Shown here one piece after another: positions 39,008-47,237 of a stretch of DNA of 64,000 bases. The position numbers and the translations under genes were made by a program. Under the pieces are notes generated by a model, which was not told the DNA's origin, searched no databases, and saw nothing but the letters and a program-made list of their open reading frames with translations. Position 1 is the stretch's first letter; each line of letters begins with the position of its first letter. Source of the DNA: Marinomonas colpomeniae (GTDB taxonomy: Bacteria > Pseudomonadota > Gammaproteobacteria > Pseudomonadales > Marinomonadaceae); contig NZ_JACYFC010000006.1 of NCBI RefSeq assembly GCF_014803385.1, positions 57,478 to 121,477 on the forward strand. The letters run 5' to 3'.

Positions 39008-41452
39008 ATGGCTAAAGCACTCAAAATATTATTTTTATTAGGCCTTTTTGGTGCTCTTTGCGCAGCAGGAATAACCTATGGTATTTACTACAGTGTAAAA
39101 GACAAAATACCTACTGTAGATGAGCTAAAAGACATTGAACTAAGAATCCCTTTACGTATCTACACTGCTGATAATCAGCTTATTGGTGAATTTGGCGATC
39201 AGCGCCGAACGCCGATCAATTATGCGGAAATACCTCTAGATCTAGAAAATGCCATTTTATCTGCGGAAGATACTAATTTTTACCATCACCCTGGTGTTGA
39301 TGTTTTTGGATTAGGACGAGCGGTTGTTCAGCTAATCACAACAGGTCAAAAACAAGGTGGTGGTAGCACCATCACCATGCAGGTTGCCAGAAACTACTTT
39401 TTATCATTTGAGCAAACCTTCACACGAAAATTCACAGAGATTTTCATTTCATTGAAAATGGAACGTGAGTTAACCAAACACGAGATACTTGAGCTCTACG
39501 TAAATAAAATTTACTTGGGTAACCGAGCTTACGGTTTCGAAGCGGCGGCACAAGTATATTACGATAAAAGTCTTGCTGAATTGGACCTCGCCCAACTTGC
39601 CATGATTGCGGGCTTGCCAAAAGCGCCTTCTCGATACAATCCAGTGGCGAACCCTTCAAGAGCACTAATTCGCCGCAATTGGATTCTACAGCGTATGCTA
39701 TCACTGGGGATGATAGATAAAGAAGCTTATCAAACTGCGGTTGAAGCACCAATTACAGCAAAAAACCATGGGGTTACACCAGATATAGAAGCTGGCTACA
39801 TTGCTGAAATGGTTCGCTCTGAACTTTATAGCACCTTTGGCGACGACCTTTACAGTACAGGTATGACGGTTTATACCACTATAGATTCAGGTCGCCAAAA
39901 GGCAGCGAATACAGCAGTATCGAATGGAGTATTAAATTATGATGCACGTCACGGTTATCGAGGGCCTATTGAAACCCGTATTGATCTTGTTGAAGCGTCT
40001 TTAGAAGAACAACAAGATGTATTAAAAAACATCAGTGGATTCGAAGACTGGGAAACAGCGTTAGTTATTGCAACAGATGAAAAAACCGCTAGCGTGCGTC
40101 TATCAGATGGTAAACAAACCACTTTAGTTTGGGATGCTATTAAATGGGCAAAACCGTATATAGATGAAGACTACCAAGGTAAAATGCCCGTCACAGTCGG
40201 TGATGTGTTAGTCCCTGGAGACATCATTCGCTTGCGTCCTGACTCTGAGCTTGGCTGGAAATTGACACAAAAACCCAAGGTACAGACCGCCCTCATTTCC
40301 CTTAATAGTAAAGATGGCGCTATTCAAGCATTGGTTGGTGGCTTCAATTATTATGAGAATAAATTTAACCGAATCACACAGTCTAAGCGTCAGCCAGGGT
40401 CGAATTTTAAACCTTTCGTCTATGCAAGTGCATTAAGCCGTGGTTATACCGCCGCTAGCATTATTAATGATGCTCCAGTTGTTTTTAATGATTCAAGCTT
40501 GGCCTCTGCTTGGCGTCCAACCAATGATGGAGGAAAGTTCTATGGCCCAACACGGTTACGACAAGCACTTTATCGGTCACAGAATATTGTCTCGGTTCGT
40601 TTGTTAGATGAACTAGGTATTCGCCCAACACTAGATTTCTTACGTCGATTTGGTTTTGATCCTGATGAGTTACCTCACAACCTGTCGCTTTCTTTAGGTA
40701 GCGCGAATTTATCGCCTCTGCAAATAGCCACAGGCTATGCGGTGTTTTCCAATGGTGGCTATCAGGTACAACCTTATTTGATTAACGAAATCATCGACCG
40801 CAATAACGAAACGCTTTTTCAAGCAAACCCAGTCACCGTTTGTGTTACCTGTACTGCCTTAGAAAAAACCACAGATGATGAAACTCAAATGGGATTGTTT
40901 GACACTATTGGCGGTATTCGCAGCTTACCTATTGCGCCTCAAGTTCTCGACCCTGAAGTCAACTACATCATTTATGACATGATGCGAGATGTCATAAAGT
41001 ATGGAACAGGTCGACGTGCTCTTGTCCTTAGCCGTGACGATATTGCGGGGAAAACGGGTACAACTAACGATGGCCGTGACGCTTGGTTTTCTGGTTTTAA
41101 TGGCGACATAGTAACCTCTGTTTGGAGCGGTTTTGATAATTCATCCCCTCTCGGTCGAGGAGAATGGGGTGGTTCAGTATCACTACCGCCTTGGATCGAT
41201 TACATGCGTTATGCATTACAGGGTTCTGAGTCTTCGTTTGTCCCTAAACCTTCCTCATTAGTTACAGTCAGAATTGACCCGAAAACAGGTGAACGCTCAT
41301 TACCGGGACAGGCCGATGCTATTTTTGAAATTTTCAGGAAGGACAACGTGCCACCAGAGCGTAATCTAAACCTGCCTATGCAAAACAATATTTTAGGCAA
41401 TGAATCTCAGGAAGAGAAACAAGAAAATAACGCATTAGAAAACTTATTCTGA
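39008..41452 (+). CDS. mrcA: penicillin-binding protein 1A
   Basis: An 814-residue bifunctional peptidoglycan synthase. Membrane anchor at about 7-28. The glycosyltransferase domain has ILSAEDTNFYHHPGVD (catalytic Glu) and GGGSTITMQVARN. An OB-like insert (about 310-430) follows, and then the transpeptidase with RQPGSNFKPF (active Ser), RSQNIVSVRLL (SxN) and AGKTGTTNDGRDAWF (KTG). Length is near E. coli PBP1a (850). The divergent neighbours (pilus-like operon) match the usual ponA-pilM arrangement. No clear Shine-Dalgarno sequence precedes ATG 39008, but the product start MAKALKILFLLGLFG is right for the family. A long terminator follows. Confidence 0.96.
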   Translation: MAKALKILFLLGLFGALCAAGITYGIYYSVKDKIPTVDELKDIELRIPLRIYTADNQLIGEFGDQRRTPINYAEIPLDLENAILSAEDTNFYHHPGVDVFGLGRAVVQLITTGQKQGGGSTITMQVARNYFLSFEQTFTRKFTEIFISLKMERELTKHEILELYVNKIYLGNRAYGFEAAAQVYYDKSLAELDLAQLAMIAGLPKAPSRYNPVANPSRALIRRNWILQRMLSLGMIDKEAYQTAVEAPITAKNHGVTPDIEAGYIAEMVRSELYSTFGDDLYSTGMTVYTTIDSGRQKAANTAVSNGVLNYDARHGYRGPIETRIDLVEASLEEQQDVLKNISGFEDWETALVIATDEKTASVRLSDGKQTTLVWDAIKWAKPYIDEDYQGKMPVTVGDVLVPGDIIRLRPDSELGWKLTQKPKVQTALISLNSKDGAIQALVGGFNYYENKFNRITQSKRQPGSNFKPFVYASALSRGYTAASIINDAPVVFNDSSLASAWRPTNDGGKFYGPTRLRQALYRSQNIVSVRLLDELGIRPTLDFLRRFGFDPDELPHNLSLSLGSANLSPLQIATGYAVFSNGGYQVQPYLINEIIDRNNETLFQANPVTVCVTCTALEKTTDDETQMGLFDTIGGIRSLPIAPQVLDPEVNYIIYDMMRDVIKYGTGRRALVLSRDDIAGKTGTTNDGRDAWFSGFNGDIVTSVWSGFDNSSPLGRGEWGGSVSLPPWIDYMRYALQGSESSFVPKPSSLVTVRIDPKTGERSLPGQADAIFEIFRKDNVPPERNLNLPMQNNILGNESQEEKQENNALENLF

Positions 41453-41470
41453 TTACTTTATTTTGACTGT

Positions 41471-41511
41471 TTTTTCTATCTGGTTGTTCTAAGTACAACC
41501 AGATAGAAAAT
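41471..41511. terminator. bidirectional terminator after mrcA
   Basis: TTTTCTATCTGGTTGT (41472-41487) and ACAACCAGATAGAAAA (41495-41510) form a perfect 16-bp stem with a 7-base loop. T/A tracts on both sides let it end mrcA and the convergent gene ending at 41523. Confidence 0.9.
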
Positions 41512-41522
41512 AAAGATTTAGT

Positions 41523-41954
41523 TTAGGTAGGTAAAACGCATAACTTTTTATATGGGCCTTTAATAAACAACATTAAAACAGCTACCAACAAGGCAAGAGA
41601 GATATAACAAGTTGGAATAACAACATTCAAATTAGAACCCCCTCTCATACCAGCCTGTGCGGTTGGACACACAGCTCCAGCAGAAAAGAACTCAGCAACA
41701 GAAGCCAACAAAGCAATAATAAACGCAATGCCCCAACCAATACTGAAGAAGTGATGTTTACAGCCTTTATGTGGAATCAAAAGTGACATCAACATAAGAC
41801 TGTAAGCAGCCAAAACAACATAACATACCGGAATGGAAAACAAATGTGGGCAAGCATTGTTTAGAAAATTCTGATAACTAATCGCTAAGGCACCGAAAAA
41901 TCCATACAACACAAGCAGCAACAAGCTGATAAAAATAATTCTGTTCGTATTCAT
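41523..41954 (-). CDS. four-helix membrane protein with duplicated CP...IPxCY motif
   Basis: A 143-residue protein with four predicted membrane helices (about 5-27, 42-60, 70-92, 113-131). Two similar halves are visible: Cys35-Pro36 followed by IPVCY (41-45) at the start of helix 2, and Cys96-Pro97 followed by IPTCY (113-117) at the start of helix 4. Both Cys pairs would face the same side, outside the cytoplasm, if the N-terminus is inside. This could be a disulfide, a metal site or a quinone-linked redox pair; none is established and I do not recognise the family. It is the last gene of a three-gene operon, 32 bases after the FG-GAP gene. Confidence 0.7.
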   Translation of the reverse strand: MNTNRIIFISLLLLVLYGFFGALAISYQNFLNNACPHLFSIPVCYVVLAAYSLMLMSLLIPHKGCKHHFFSIGWGIAFIIALLASVAEFFSAGAVCPTAQAGMRGGSNLNVVIPTCYISLALLVAVLMLFIKGPYKKLCVLPT

Positions 41955-41986
41955 AATACTCTCTACTAATTCTCTATTCTTATTGA

Positions 41987-43600
41987 TTAAAACGCTGGGA
42001 TGTAAGTTTCATTACGGTAATCACCATGCACTTTTGACTGGCTTCCGTCTAAGTAATCAATTTTTATTTCTGTTGCAGCTGACTGAGCTAGACCGAATAC
42101 CATGGTATGACTTTGGTCTGAGCATAAGCCTTCACCTACAATATAGGTTTGCTTGACGACACTGCCATCAGCCAAAGTAACGGTGACTTTGGCACCAATA
42201 GACTCAACCGTATTAGCCAACTTAACCTTCAAGAAGTTATTACTAGGAGCATTACTCAAAAAGACTTTTTGCTCGCCCAACAAGTTGATATGAACCAAAT
42301 CTGGAGCGCCGTCTTGGTTAAAGTCTGCTGTTAAAGGAGAAATACCGAAAAATCGATTTTGTACGCCCGCCTTATCGCCGACTTCACTGAACTCGCCAGA
42401 ATCTGTTTGTAGCAAGAAACGACCATCTAAACGCCAGAAAGGCACAGCATGAGTTGGGAAGCCAACATAGTTTTCTGAAACCACTAGGTCATCTTTACCA
42501 TCAAGGTTAAAGTCTTCGAAAATGGCACCCCATGAAAATTCATAGTCAGCCAATTTACGTTCTTGAGCAGTATCTTCGAATTCAAAGCCACCTTGGTTTT
42601 CGAACATCAACCATTTTTTATGCAAGACTTGCTCTTCTCTTAAATCACCTCGAACAATCGCATCCGGCGTCGTTGAGCCAACGTTAGAAAAAAAGAAATC
42701 AGGCAAATCGTTATTACCCAAATCACTCACGGCAATGCCCATAGGATAAGAAAAATAATCGCTGGTTGGGTTTGGCATATTTTCGAACTTAAGACCGCCT
42801 AGATTTTTCCAAGTACGAACCTGACCAGTGTCGTGAGCAACAACTAAGTCTTCTAAACTGTCATTGTCGACATCAATAAAAATCGCTTGGAACGTATTAT
42901 GCTGATATTCCAGTCCTGAGGTTTTAGTGATGTTTTCAAAGCCCGTTCCCGTGTTCAGGTACAAACCACTGATACCACCGTAAACTTGGTTGAAAATGGT
43001 TTCCCCTTCTACATGCTCACGAGCAATGTAGCCAGAAACATACATATCGAACAAACCATCACGATTCAAATCCGCAATCGCAACAGATAGCGGCACGGTT
43101 TTTTCATCAAGATCTAAATCTAACTTAACACTAGTAAAGACACCCGAATTGTTCGTGTATTGCCACACACCCGATTGACGAGCAATCAGCATGTCAGTAT
43201 CGCCATCATGGTCTAAATCCATCGTTACAGCGCCATAGGTATCATCTGATGTATTTTTACGCCATTGAGTTGATGCCGTAATATCGATAAACTCACCACC
43301 TTTGTAAGCGTAGAAAACATCGTTTTGATCCATGCCACCGCCAATAAACAACTCTTCAACTCCGTCATTATCAATGTCTATTATGGCACTGGCTGTAAAT
43401 GGTAAGGTACGCGTTTCATCATAGCCCGGCACAAATGGCAGCGTTTTTTCGGTAAAAGTAGGAATAGTTAAACCGTCACTGGATACACCATAGTCATCCG
43501 CTCTATCATGTACACTAAGCCAAGTTAGCGCTGCGAACAAAAGAGCAATAGCGAGCACGGCATAACAAAGAATCGAGGTCAGTAATTTTTTAATGCTCAT
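41987..43600 (-). CDS. exported FG-GAP/VCBS-repeat protein with ASPIC/UnbV domain (CRTAC1-like)
   Basis: A 537-residue protein. From ATG 43600 (GGAGAAG upstream, TAATG overlap with the previous gene) it begins MSIKKLLTSILCYAVLAIAL, a signal peptide or anchor. Seven or so FG-GAP/VCBS units follow, each with a calcium-type loop (DIDNDGVEE, DLDHDGDTD, DLNRDGLFD, DVDNDSLED, DFNLDGKDD, DFNQDGAPD), as in integrin-like beta-propellers. The C-terminal about 90 residues match ASPIC/UnbV (NFLKVKL, GAKVTVTLADGS, ending KIDYLDGSQ). Such proteins bind calcium and act outside the cytoplasm; a specific role is not known. It sits between two membrane proteins of the same operon. Confidence 0.85.
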   Translation of the reverse strand: MSIKKLLTSILCYAVLAIALLFAALTWLSVHDRADDYGVSSDGLTIPTFTEKTLPFVPGYDETRTLPFTASAIIDIDNDGVEELFIGGGMDQNDVFYAYKGGEFIDITASTQWRKNTSDDTYGAVTMDLDHDGDTDMLIARQSGVWQYTNNSGVFTSVKLDLDLDEKTVPLSVAIADLNRDGLFDMYVSGYIAREHVEGETIFNQVYGGISGLYLNTGTGFENITKTSGLEYQHNTFQAIFIDVDNDSLEDLVVAHDTGQVRTWKNLGGLKFENMPNPTSDYFSYPMGIAVSDLGNNDLPDFFFSNVGSTTPDAIVRGDLREEQVLHKKWLMFENQGGFEFEDTAQERKLADYEFSWGAIFEDFNLDGKDDLVVSENYVGFPTHAVPFWRLDGRFLLQTDSGEFSEVGDKAGVQNRFFGISPLTADFNQDGAPDLVHINLLGEQKVFLSNAPSNNFLKVKLANTVESIGAKVTVTLADGSVVKQTYIVGEGLCSDQSHTMVFGLAQSAATEIKIDYLDGSQSKVHGDYRNETYIPAF

Positions 43601-44271
43601 TATTTCACTTCTCCATCGACTAAACATACTCTGGGTTTATTTTTTAACGCCACTAATACAGACAAGCTAAATACGATAAAAAAAGCAACGTTCAAAGCAA
43701 TAGGCATGACATGCTTACCTAGTTGTGGCACTGCTAGATAAACTAGAAAGCTAGCAACAATAAGTAAAATAGGGCTGAAAAAGGCCATCCATTTAGGGTA
43801 ATGAGTTTTACCTTTAAGGATCAAAACAATGAAAATGATAGAGAGAAACAAGGTTGTCAGTCGAACTACTTGTAGCAGGGTTTCATAACGCAAATCGTAT
43901 AAAGCAACCAGCGCATCTATTTCTGCACTTTCTGGTAACTGCATCAAAGCCGAAATACTGGCTCTTGAACCTATCCACACCACACCAACCATGAACCCCA
44001 TTGAACCAATTATAAAAGCACTAAACGCCAACTTGTTCGAAGCAGGTTTCAACATGAGATATAAATGATAACAACCTATTGGATAGAGTAAGGCGCCAAA
44101 TACACCTAAGAAATGGCCTATAGTTGTACGATCAGTACCGATTCCTTGCATAAAACCAAAACCACCAGCAGCAAAACGCGCAAGAGGATCGTAATGCAAA
44201 AGGTACTCTCCTGTACCAACCACCACGGAAGCCAGTAGCCCCATTATTCCCGTTAACACAAAGACATTCAT
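43600..44271 (-). CDS. polytopic membrane protein, DUF6796-like
   Basis: A 223-residue membrane protein with about seven predicted helices. I use ATG 44271 (AGGG six bases upstream), giving MNVFVLTGIMGLLASVVVGTG; the open frame to 44307 adds 12 codons. A loop with HYDPLARFAAGGFGFMQG between helices 1 and 2 is distinctive. It recalls the DUF6796 family by general layout; that is from memory and unsure. The stop overlaps the next start as TAATG, so it is translationally coupled to the FG-GAP protein. It is the first gene of the operon. Confidence 0.7.
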   Translation of the reverse strand: MNVFVLTGIMGLLASVVVGTGEYLLHYDPLARFAAGGFGFMQGIGTDRTTIGHFLGVFGALLYPIGCYHLYLMLKPASNKLAFSAFIIGSMGFMVGVVWIGSRASISALMQLPESAEIDALVALYDLRYETLLQVVRLTTLFLSIIFIVLILKGKTHYPKWMAFFSPILLIVASFLVYLAVPQLGKHVMPIALNVAFFIVFSLSVLVALKNKPRVCLVDGEVK

Positions 44272-44412
44272 AAAAACCCTATTTAACACAGAATAAGAAA
44301 CAAACAATTAAAATGATAAGTGTAGATGCCTATATAGGAAAAAGGTTCCGGAAATAAAATCATGTATTACTTAATAATTGGACGATCATGCTGTCCATAA
44401 TTTTTTGACAAT

Positions 44413-44452
44413 AAAAAAGGGCGATACCTGGAGTCAGGTATCGCCCTTTTTT
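44413..44452. terminator. terminator downstream of malic enzyme gene
   Basis: AAAAAAGGGCGATACCTG (44413-44430) and CAGGTATCGCCCTTTTTT (44435-44452) form a perfect 18-bp stem with a GAGT loop, 19 bases after the malic enzyme stop on the minus strand. It works in both directions. Confidence 0.95.
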
Positions 44453-44471
44453 AAAACGCTATATTTTTAAC

Positions 44472-45740
44472 TTAAGCACCGAAGTGATCAAGGTTTTCCA
44501 GAGGGTAAAAATCTGGGTATGGAAGCATTGCTACACCAGAATCTACCGCTGCACGAGCAACCGCTGCAGAAACTACATTAAGAAGGCGAGCATCCATTGG
44601 TTTTGGCAAGATGTATTCTTTACCAAAGCTTAGTGCTGTACCGCCATAGGCTGCAACAACATCTGCAGGAGCCGCTTCTTTCGCAAGGTCTTTCAATGCG
44701 TGAACCGCTGCTACTTTCATTTCTTCGTTGATCTTAGTCGCACGAACGTCTAATGCACCACGGAAGATGAAAGGAAAACCAAGTACGTTATTTACTTGGT
44801 TCGGGTAATCAGAACGGCCTGTCGCCATGATCAAATCATCACGAGTCGCGCGAGCCAACTCTGGATTGATTTCTGGATCAGGGTTTGAACAAGCAAAAAC
44901 AATTGGGTTTGGCGCCATTTTGCTAAGCTGGTCTGCAGTAAATAGATCTGGACCAGATACGCCGATGAAAACATCAGCGCCAACAATTGCATCATCCAAT
45001 GTGCGCTTATCTGTATCAATCGCAAACATAGCTTTAAACTGATTCAGATCGTCACGTCCGGAGTGAATCACACCTTTACGGTCAAGAACGAAGATGTTTT
45101 CACGTTGTGCACCACAAGCAATAATCAGCTTCATACAAGCTGTCGCTGCAGCACCAGCACCTAGGCAAACAATTTTTGCATCCGCAATGTTTTTACCTTG
45201 AAGCTCAAGCGCGTTCAATAGACCTGCCGCCGTTACAATCGCGGTACCATGTTGATCATCATGAAAAACAGGAATTGAACAACGCTCAATCAATTGACGT
45301 TCTATCTCAAAACACTCAGGTGCTTTGATGTCTTCTAAATTGATGCCACCGTAAGTATTAGCAATACGAGCAACAGTATCGATAAAAGCTTGTGGGCTTT
45401 CAGATTCCACTTCCACATCAACAGAATTGATACCAGCAAAGCGTTTAAACAATAACCCTTTACCTTCCATTACAGGCTTACTTGCCAACGGACCTAGATT
45501 GCCCAAGCCAAGAATTGCAGAACCATCAGAAATAACCGCAACTAGATTACCCTTACCTGTGTAGCGGTAAGCATTTTCTGGGTCTTTGGCGATTTCACGA
45601 CAAGGTTCAGCTACACCTGGACTATAAGCTAGAGAGAGGTCACGAGCGGTAGCCGTAGGTTTAGTAATTGTTACGCTTAATTTGCCTGGAATTGGATGTT
45701 CATGATAATCCAATGCAGCTTGCTTAATATCTTCAGCCAT
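44472..45740 (-). CDS. maeB: NADP-type malic enzyme, short form
   Basis: A 422-residue enzyme that oxidatively decarboxylates malate to pyruvate, yielding NAD(P)H. Signatures: YSPGVAEPC near the start, the metal/substrate region VFHDDQHGTAIV, the nucleotide site VCLGAGAAATACMKL and ACSNPDPEI. E. coli MaeB (759) has an extra C-terminal phosphotransacetylase-like domain; here it is absent, as in several bacteria, so regulation by acetyl-CoA through that domain is not expected. It is monocistronic with a very strong terminator. NADP preference is inferred from the subfamily. Confidence 0.93.
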   Translation of the reverse strand: MAEDIKQAALDYHEHPIPGKLSVTITKPTATARDLSLAYSPGVAEPCREIAKDPENAYRYTGKGNLVAVISDGSAILGLGNLGPLASKPVMEGKGLLFKRFAGINSVDVEVESESPQAFIDTVARIANTYGGINLEDIKAPECFEIERQLIERCSIPVFHDDQHGTAIVTAAGLLNALELQGKNIADAKIVCLGAGAAATACMKLIIACGAQRENIFVLDRKGVIHSGRDDLNQFKAMFAIDTDKRTLDDAIVGADVFIGVSGPDLFTADQLSKMAPNPIVFACSNPDPEINPELARATRDDLIMATGRSDYPNQVNNVLGFPFIFRGALDVRATKINEEMKVAAVHALKDLAKEAAPADVVAAYGGTALSFGKEYILPKPMDARLLNVVSAAVARAAVDSGVAMLPYPDFYPLENLDHFGA

Positions 45741-45906
45741 TATGATGTTTCCGTCTATTTGGTGTTATTCATTAGTTTTATTTAGCCAAACTGGGCCTTG
45801 CTTTTAAACTGTCAATGTTCAAAAGGTAGCACCTTATAATTTTCACCTGTCAGAATAGTCTATCTACTCTAGACTTTAAAGCATAAAACCATAGGAATAT
45901 TCTATC

Positions 45907-46722
45907 TTAATGATTAATAGACACTTTAATTTCAAGTAAATCATTAGGATGTTTTACTGAAAGAACCCAAGTTTTAAAAGCGGATTTTCGACCTTTCCTT
46001 TGATGCTGCCAACCACGCACTTCTATTTCTTTACCTTCAAAATTAAACACGGTCTGGGCAGGCCAATAATCCATAACATTCGGAGGCAGATTAACCACTA
46101 AGTCTTGATCGGTTTCTAACCACCAGCCTCCGCGATTTTTCGTTACTGTGGTCACAAAAACTCTAGAAAGAGTAAACCCACCTTTAGGCTGCCATTGCAA
46201 TGAATGCTGCCGCCAAATACCTTTTTTCGCATGCCTAGCGGCGTTCTCTGTTTCTTGGAAACACGATTGATATTTTAAATTAGGAGGGTATGCAATTCGA
46301 TAACCAAGCCCTTCAGCTAATAACTGGCCTGTAAGTGACTGATGCTTTTCATCAAAAAGATAATATAAATATCGACCATAGCGGTCACGTTGACTTTTAG
46401 ACGTTTGGACATAAACAAACTGATCGAGAAGGGAATCGAGAAATTGTCTGGCTTCTACAGCATAAGGATCATGCTCACCATTTTTATGATCTAGCTCCGG
46501 TGTATTAATACCAACAAAGCGAACCTTACGACCATCTACTAAGTGCAGAGTGTCACCATCAACAATGCGCTTAATTTTGGCCTTTTCAAGCAAGCCTGTC
46601 GCTTTACAACTTTCGTATGTTTGAGCTGCGTGAACTTGGACAGAATAAACTTGAAAAACAAGCACTAGAAATAAAAAAGGCGCCAAGAAAACTTGGCGCC
46701 TTTTAAATGCGATCACTGTCAT
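45907..46722 (-). CDS. exported thermonuclease-family (SNase-like) nuclease
   Basis: A 271-residue protein with a signal peptide (about 1-32, ending QVHAAQT) and an SNase/TNase domain (about 40-170): RIVDGDTLHL, VRFVGINTPEL (catalytic Arg), and QRDRYGRYLYYLF. The C-terminal about 95 residues form an extra domain of unknown type. It would hydrolyse DNA or RNA outside the cytoplasm with calcium. The start lies 8 bases after the rpmE stop, and the rpmE terminator hairpin (46673-46706) is embedded in its signal-peptide codons. Thus expression probably depends on readthrough, or on a promoter inside rpmE. Confidence 0.88.
   Translation of the reverse strand: MTVIAFKRRQVFLAPFLFLVLVFQVYSVQVHAAQTYESCKATGLLEKAKIKRIVDGDTLHLVDGRKVRFVGINTPELDHKNGEHDPYAVEARQFLDSLLDQFVYVQTSKSQRDRYGRYLYYLFDEKHQSLTGQLLAEGLGYRIAYPPNLKYQSCFQETENAARHAKKGIWRQHSLQWQPKGGFTLSRVFVTTVTKNRGGWWLETDQDLVVNLPPNVMDYWPAQTVFNFEGKEIEVRGWQHQRKGRKSAFKTWVLSVKHPNDLLEIKVSINH
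46673..46706 (-). terminator. rpmE terminator inside the SNase signal-peptide codons
   Basis: AAAAGGCGCCAAG (46675-46687) and CTTGGCGCCTTTT (46692-46704) form a perfect 13-bp stem with an AAAA loop. On the minus strand it is followed by TTTTTTATTT. The stem encodes KRRQVFLAP of the nuclease signal peptide. Confidence 0.85.
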
Positions 46723-46730
46723 TCTACCAA

Positions 46731-46946
46731 TTACTTAGTAGTACGACGTGCTCCGAAACGCTTGTTAAAGCGATCAACACGACCACCAGTATCCAACATT
46801 TTTTGTTGGCCTGTGTAGAATGGGTGGCAGTTGCCGCATACATCAAGGTGCATGTCTTTACCCGCAGTTGAGTTAAGGTTCAGAGTGTTACCACAAGTAC
46901 AAGTTGCAGTAATTGCCGCGTAAGCTGGATGAATATCGTTTTTCAT
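46731..46946 (-). CDS. rpmE: 50S ribosomal protein L31, zinc-binding type
   Basis: A 71-residue ribosomal protein starting [20 protein letters not shown]. The zinc ligands Cys16, Cys18, Cys37 and Cys40 ([12 protein letters not shown]) are all present, so it is the C+ form, replaced in many bacteria by a C- paralog under zinc shortage. I chose ATG 46946 (AAAGG upstream) because it matches the invariant family N-terminus; the open frame to 47018 is not translated. It is divergent from priA, as in E. coli. Confidence 0.97.
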   Translation of the reverse strand: MKNDIHPAYAAITATCTCGNTLNLNSTAGKDMHLDVCGNCHPFYTGQQKMLDTGGRVDRFNKRFGARRTTK

Positions 46947-47237
46947 TGTATTTACCTTTGGTTTTATGTGCCGCCACTTGATCAATAGAAATGGGTAATA
47001 AATTACCTTGCCAAGCACCGCACGTTTTGCTGTACAGAAATTGTACCGCAGTTTTAATAGCCGCCTACTTTATTGATGAATCACTAAATAAGCAACTTTT
47101 TTATCGCCCTATCCTTATAAATTCCACACTTTCTTATAAAATTGTCACTCGCACCGAACCATCACTCTGACGTACACTTGATTCTCGATTACATCACGCA
47201 ATTTTTCACGTTATTAAACAAGGTCTGAACTCAACAC

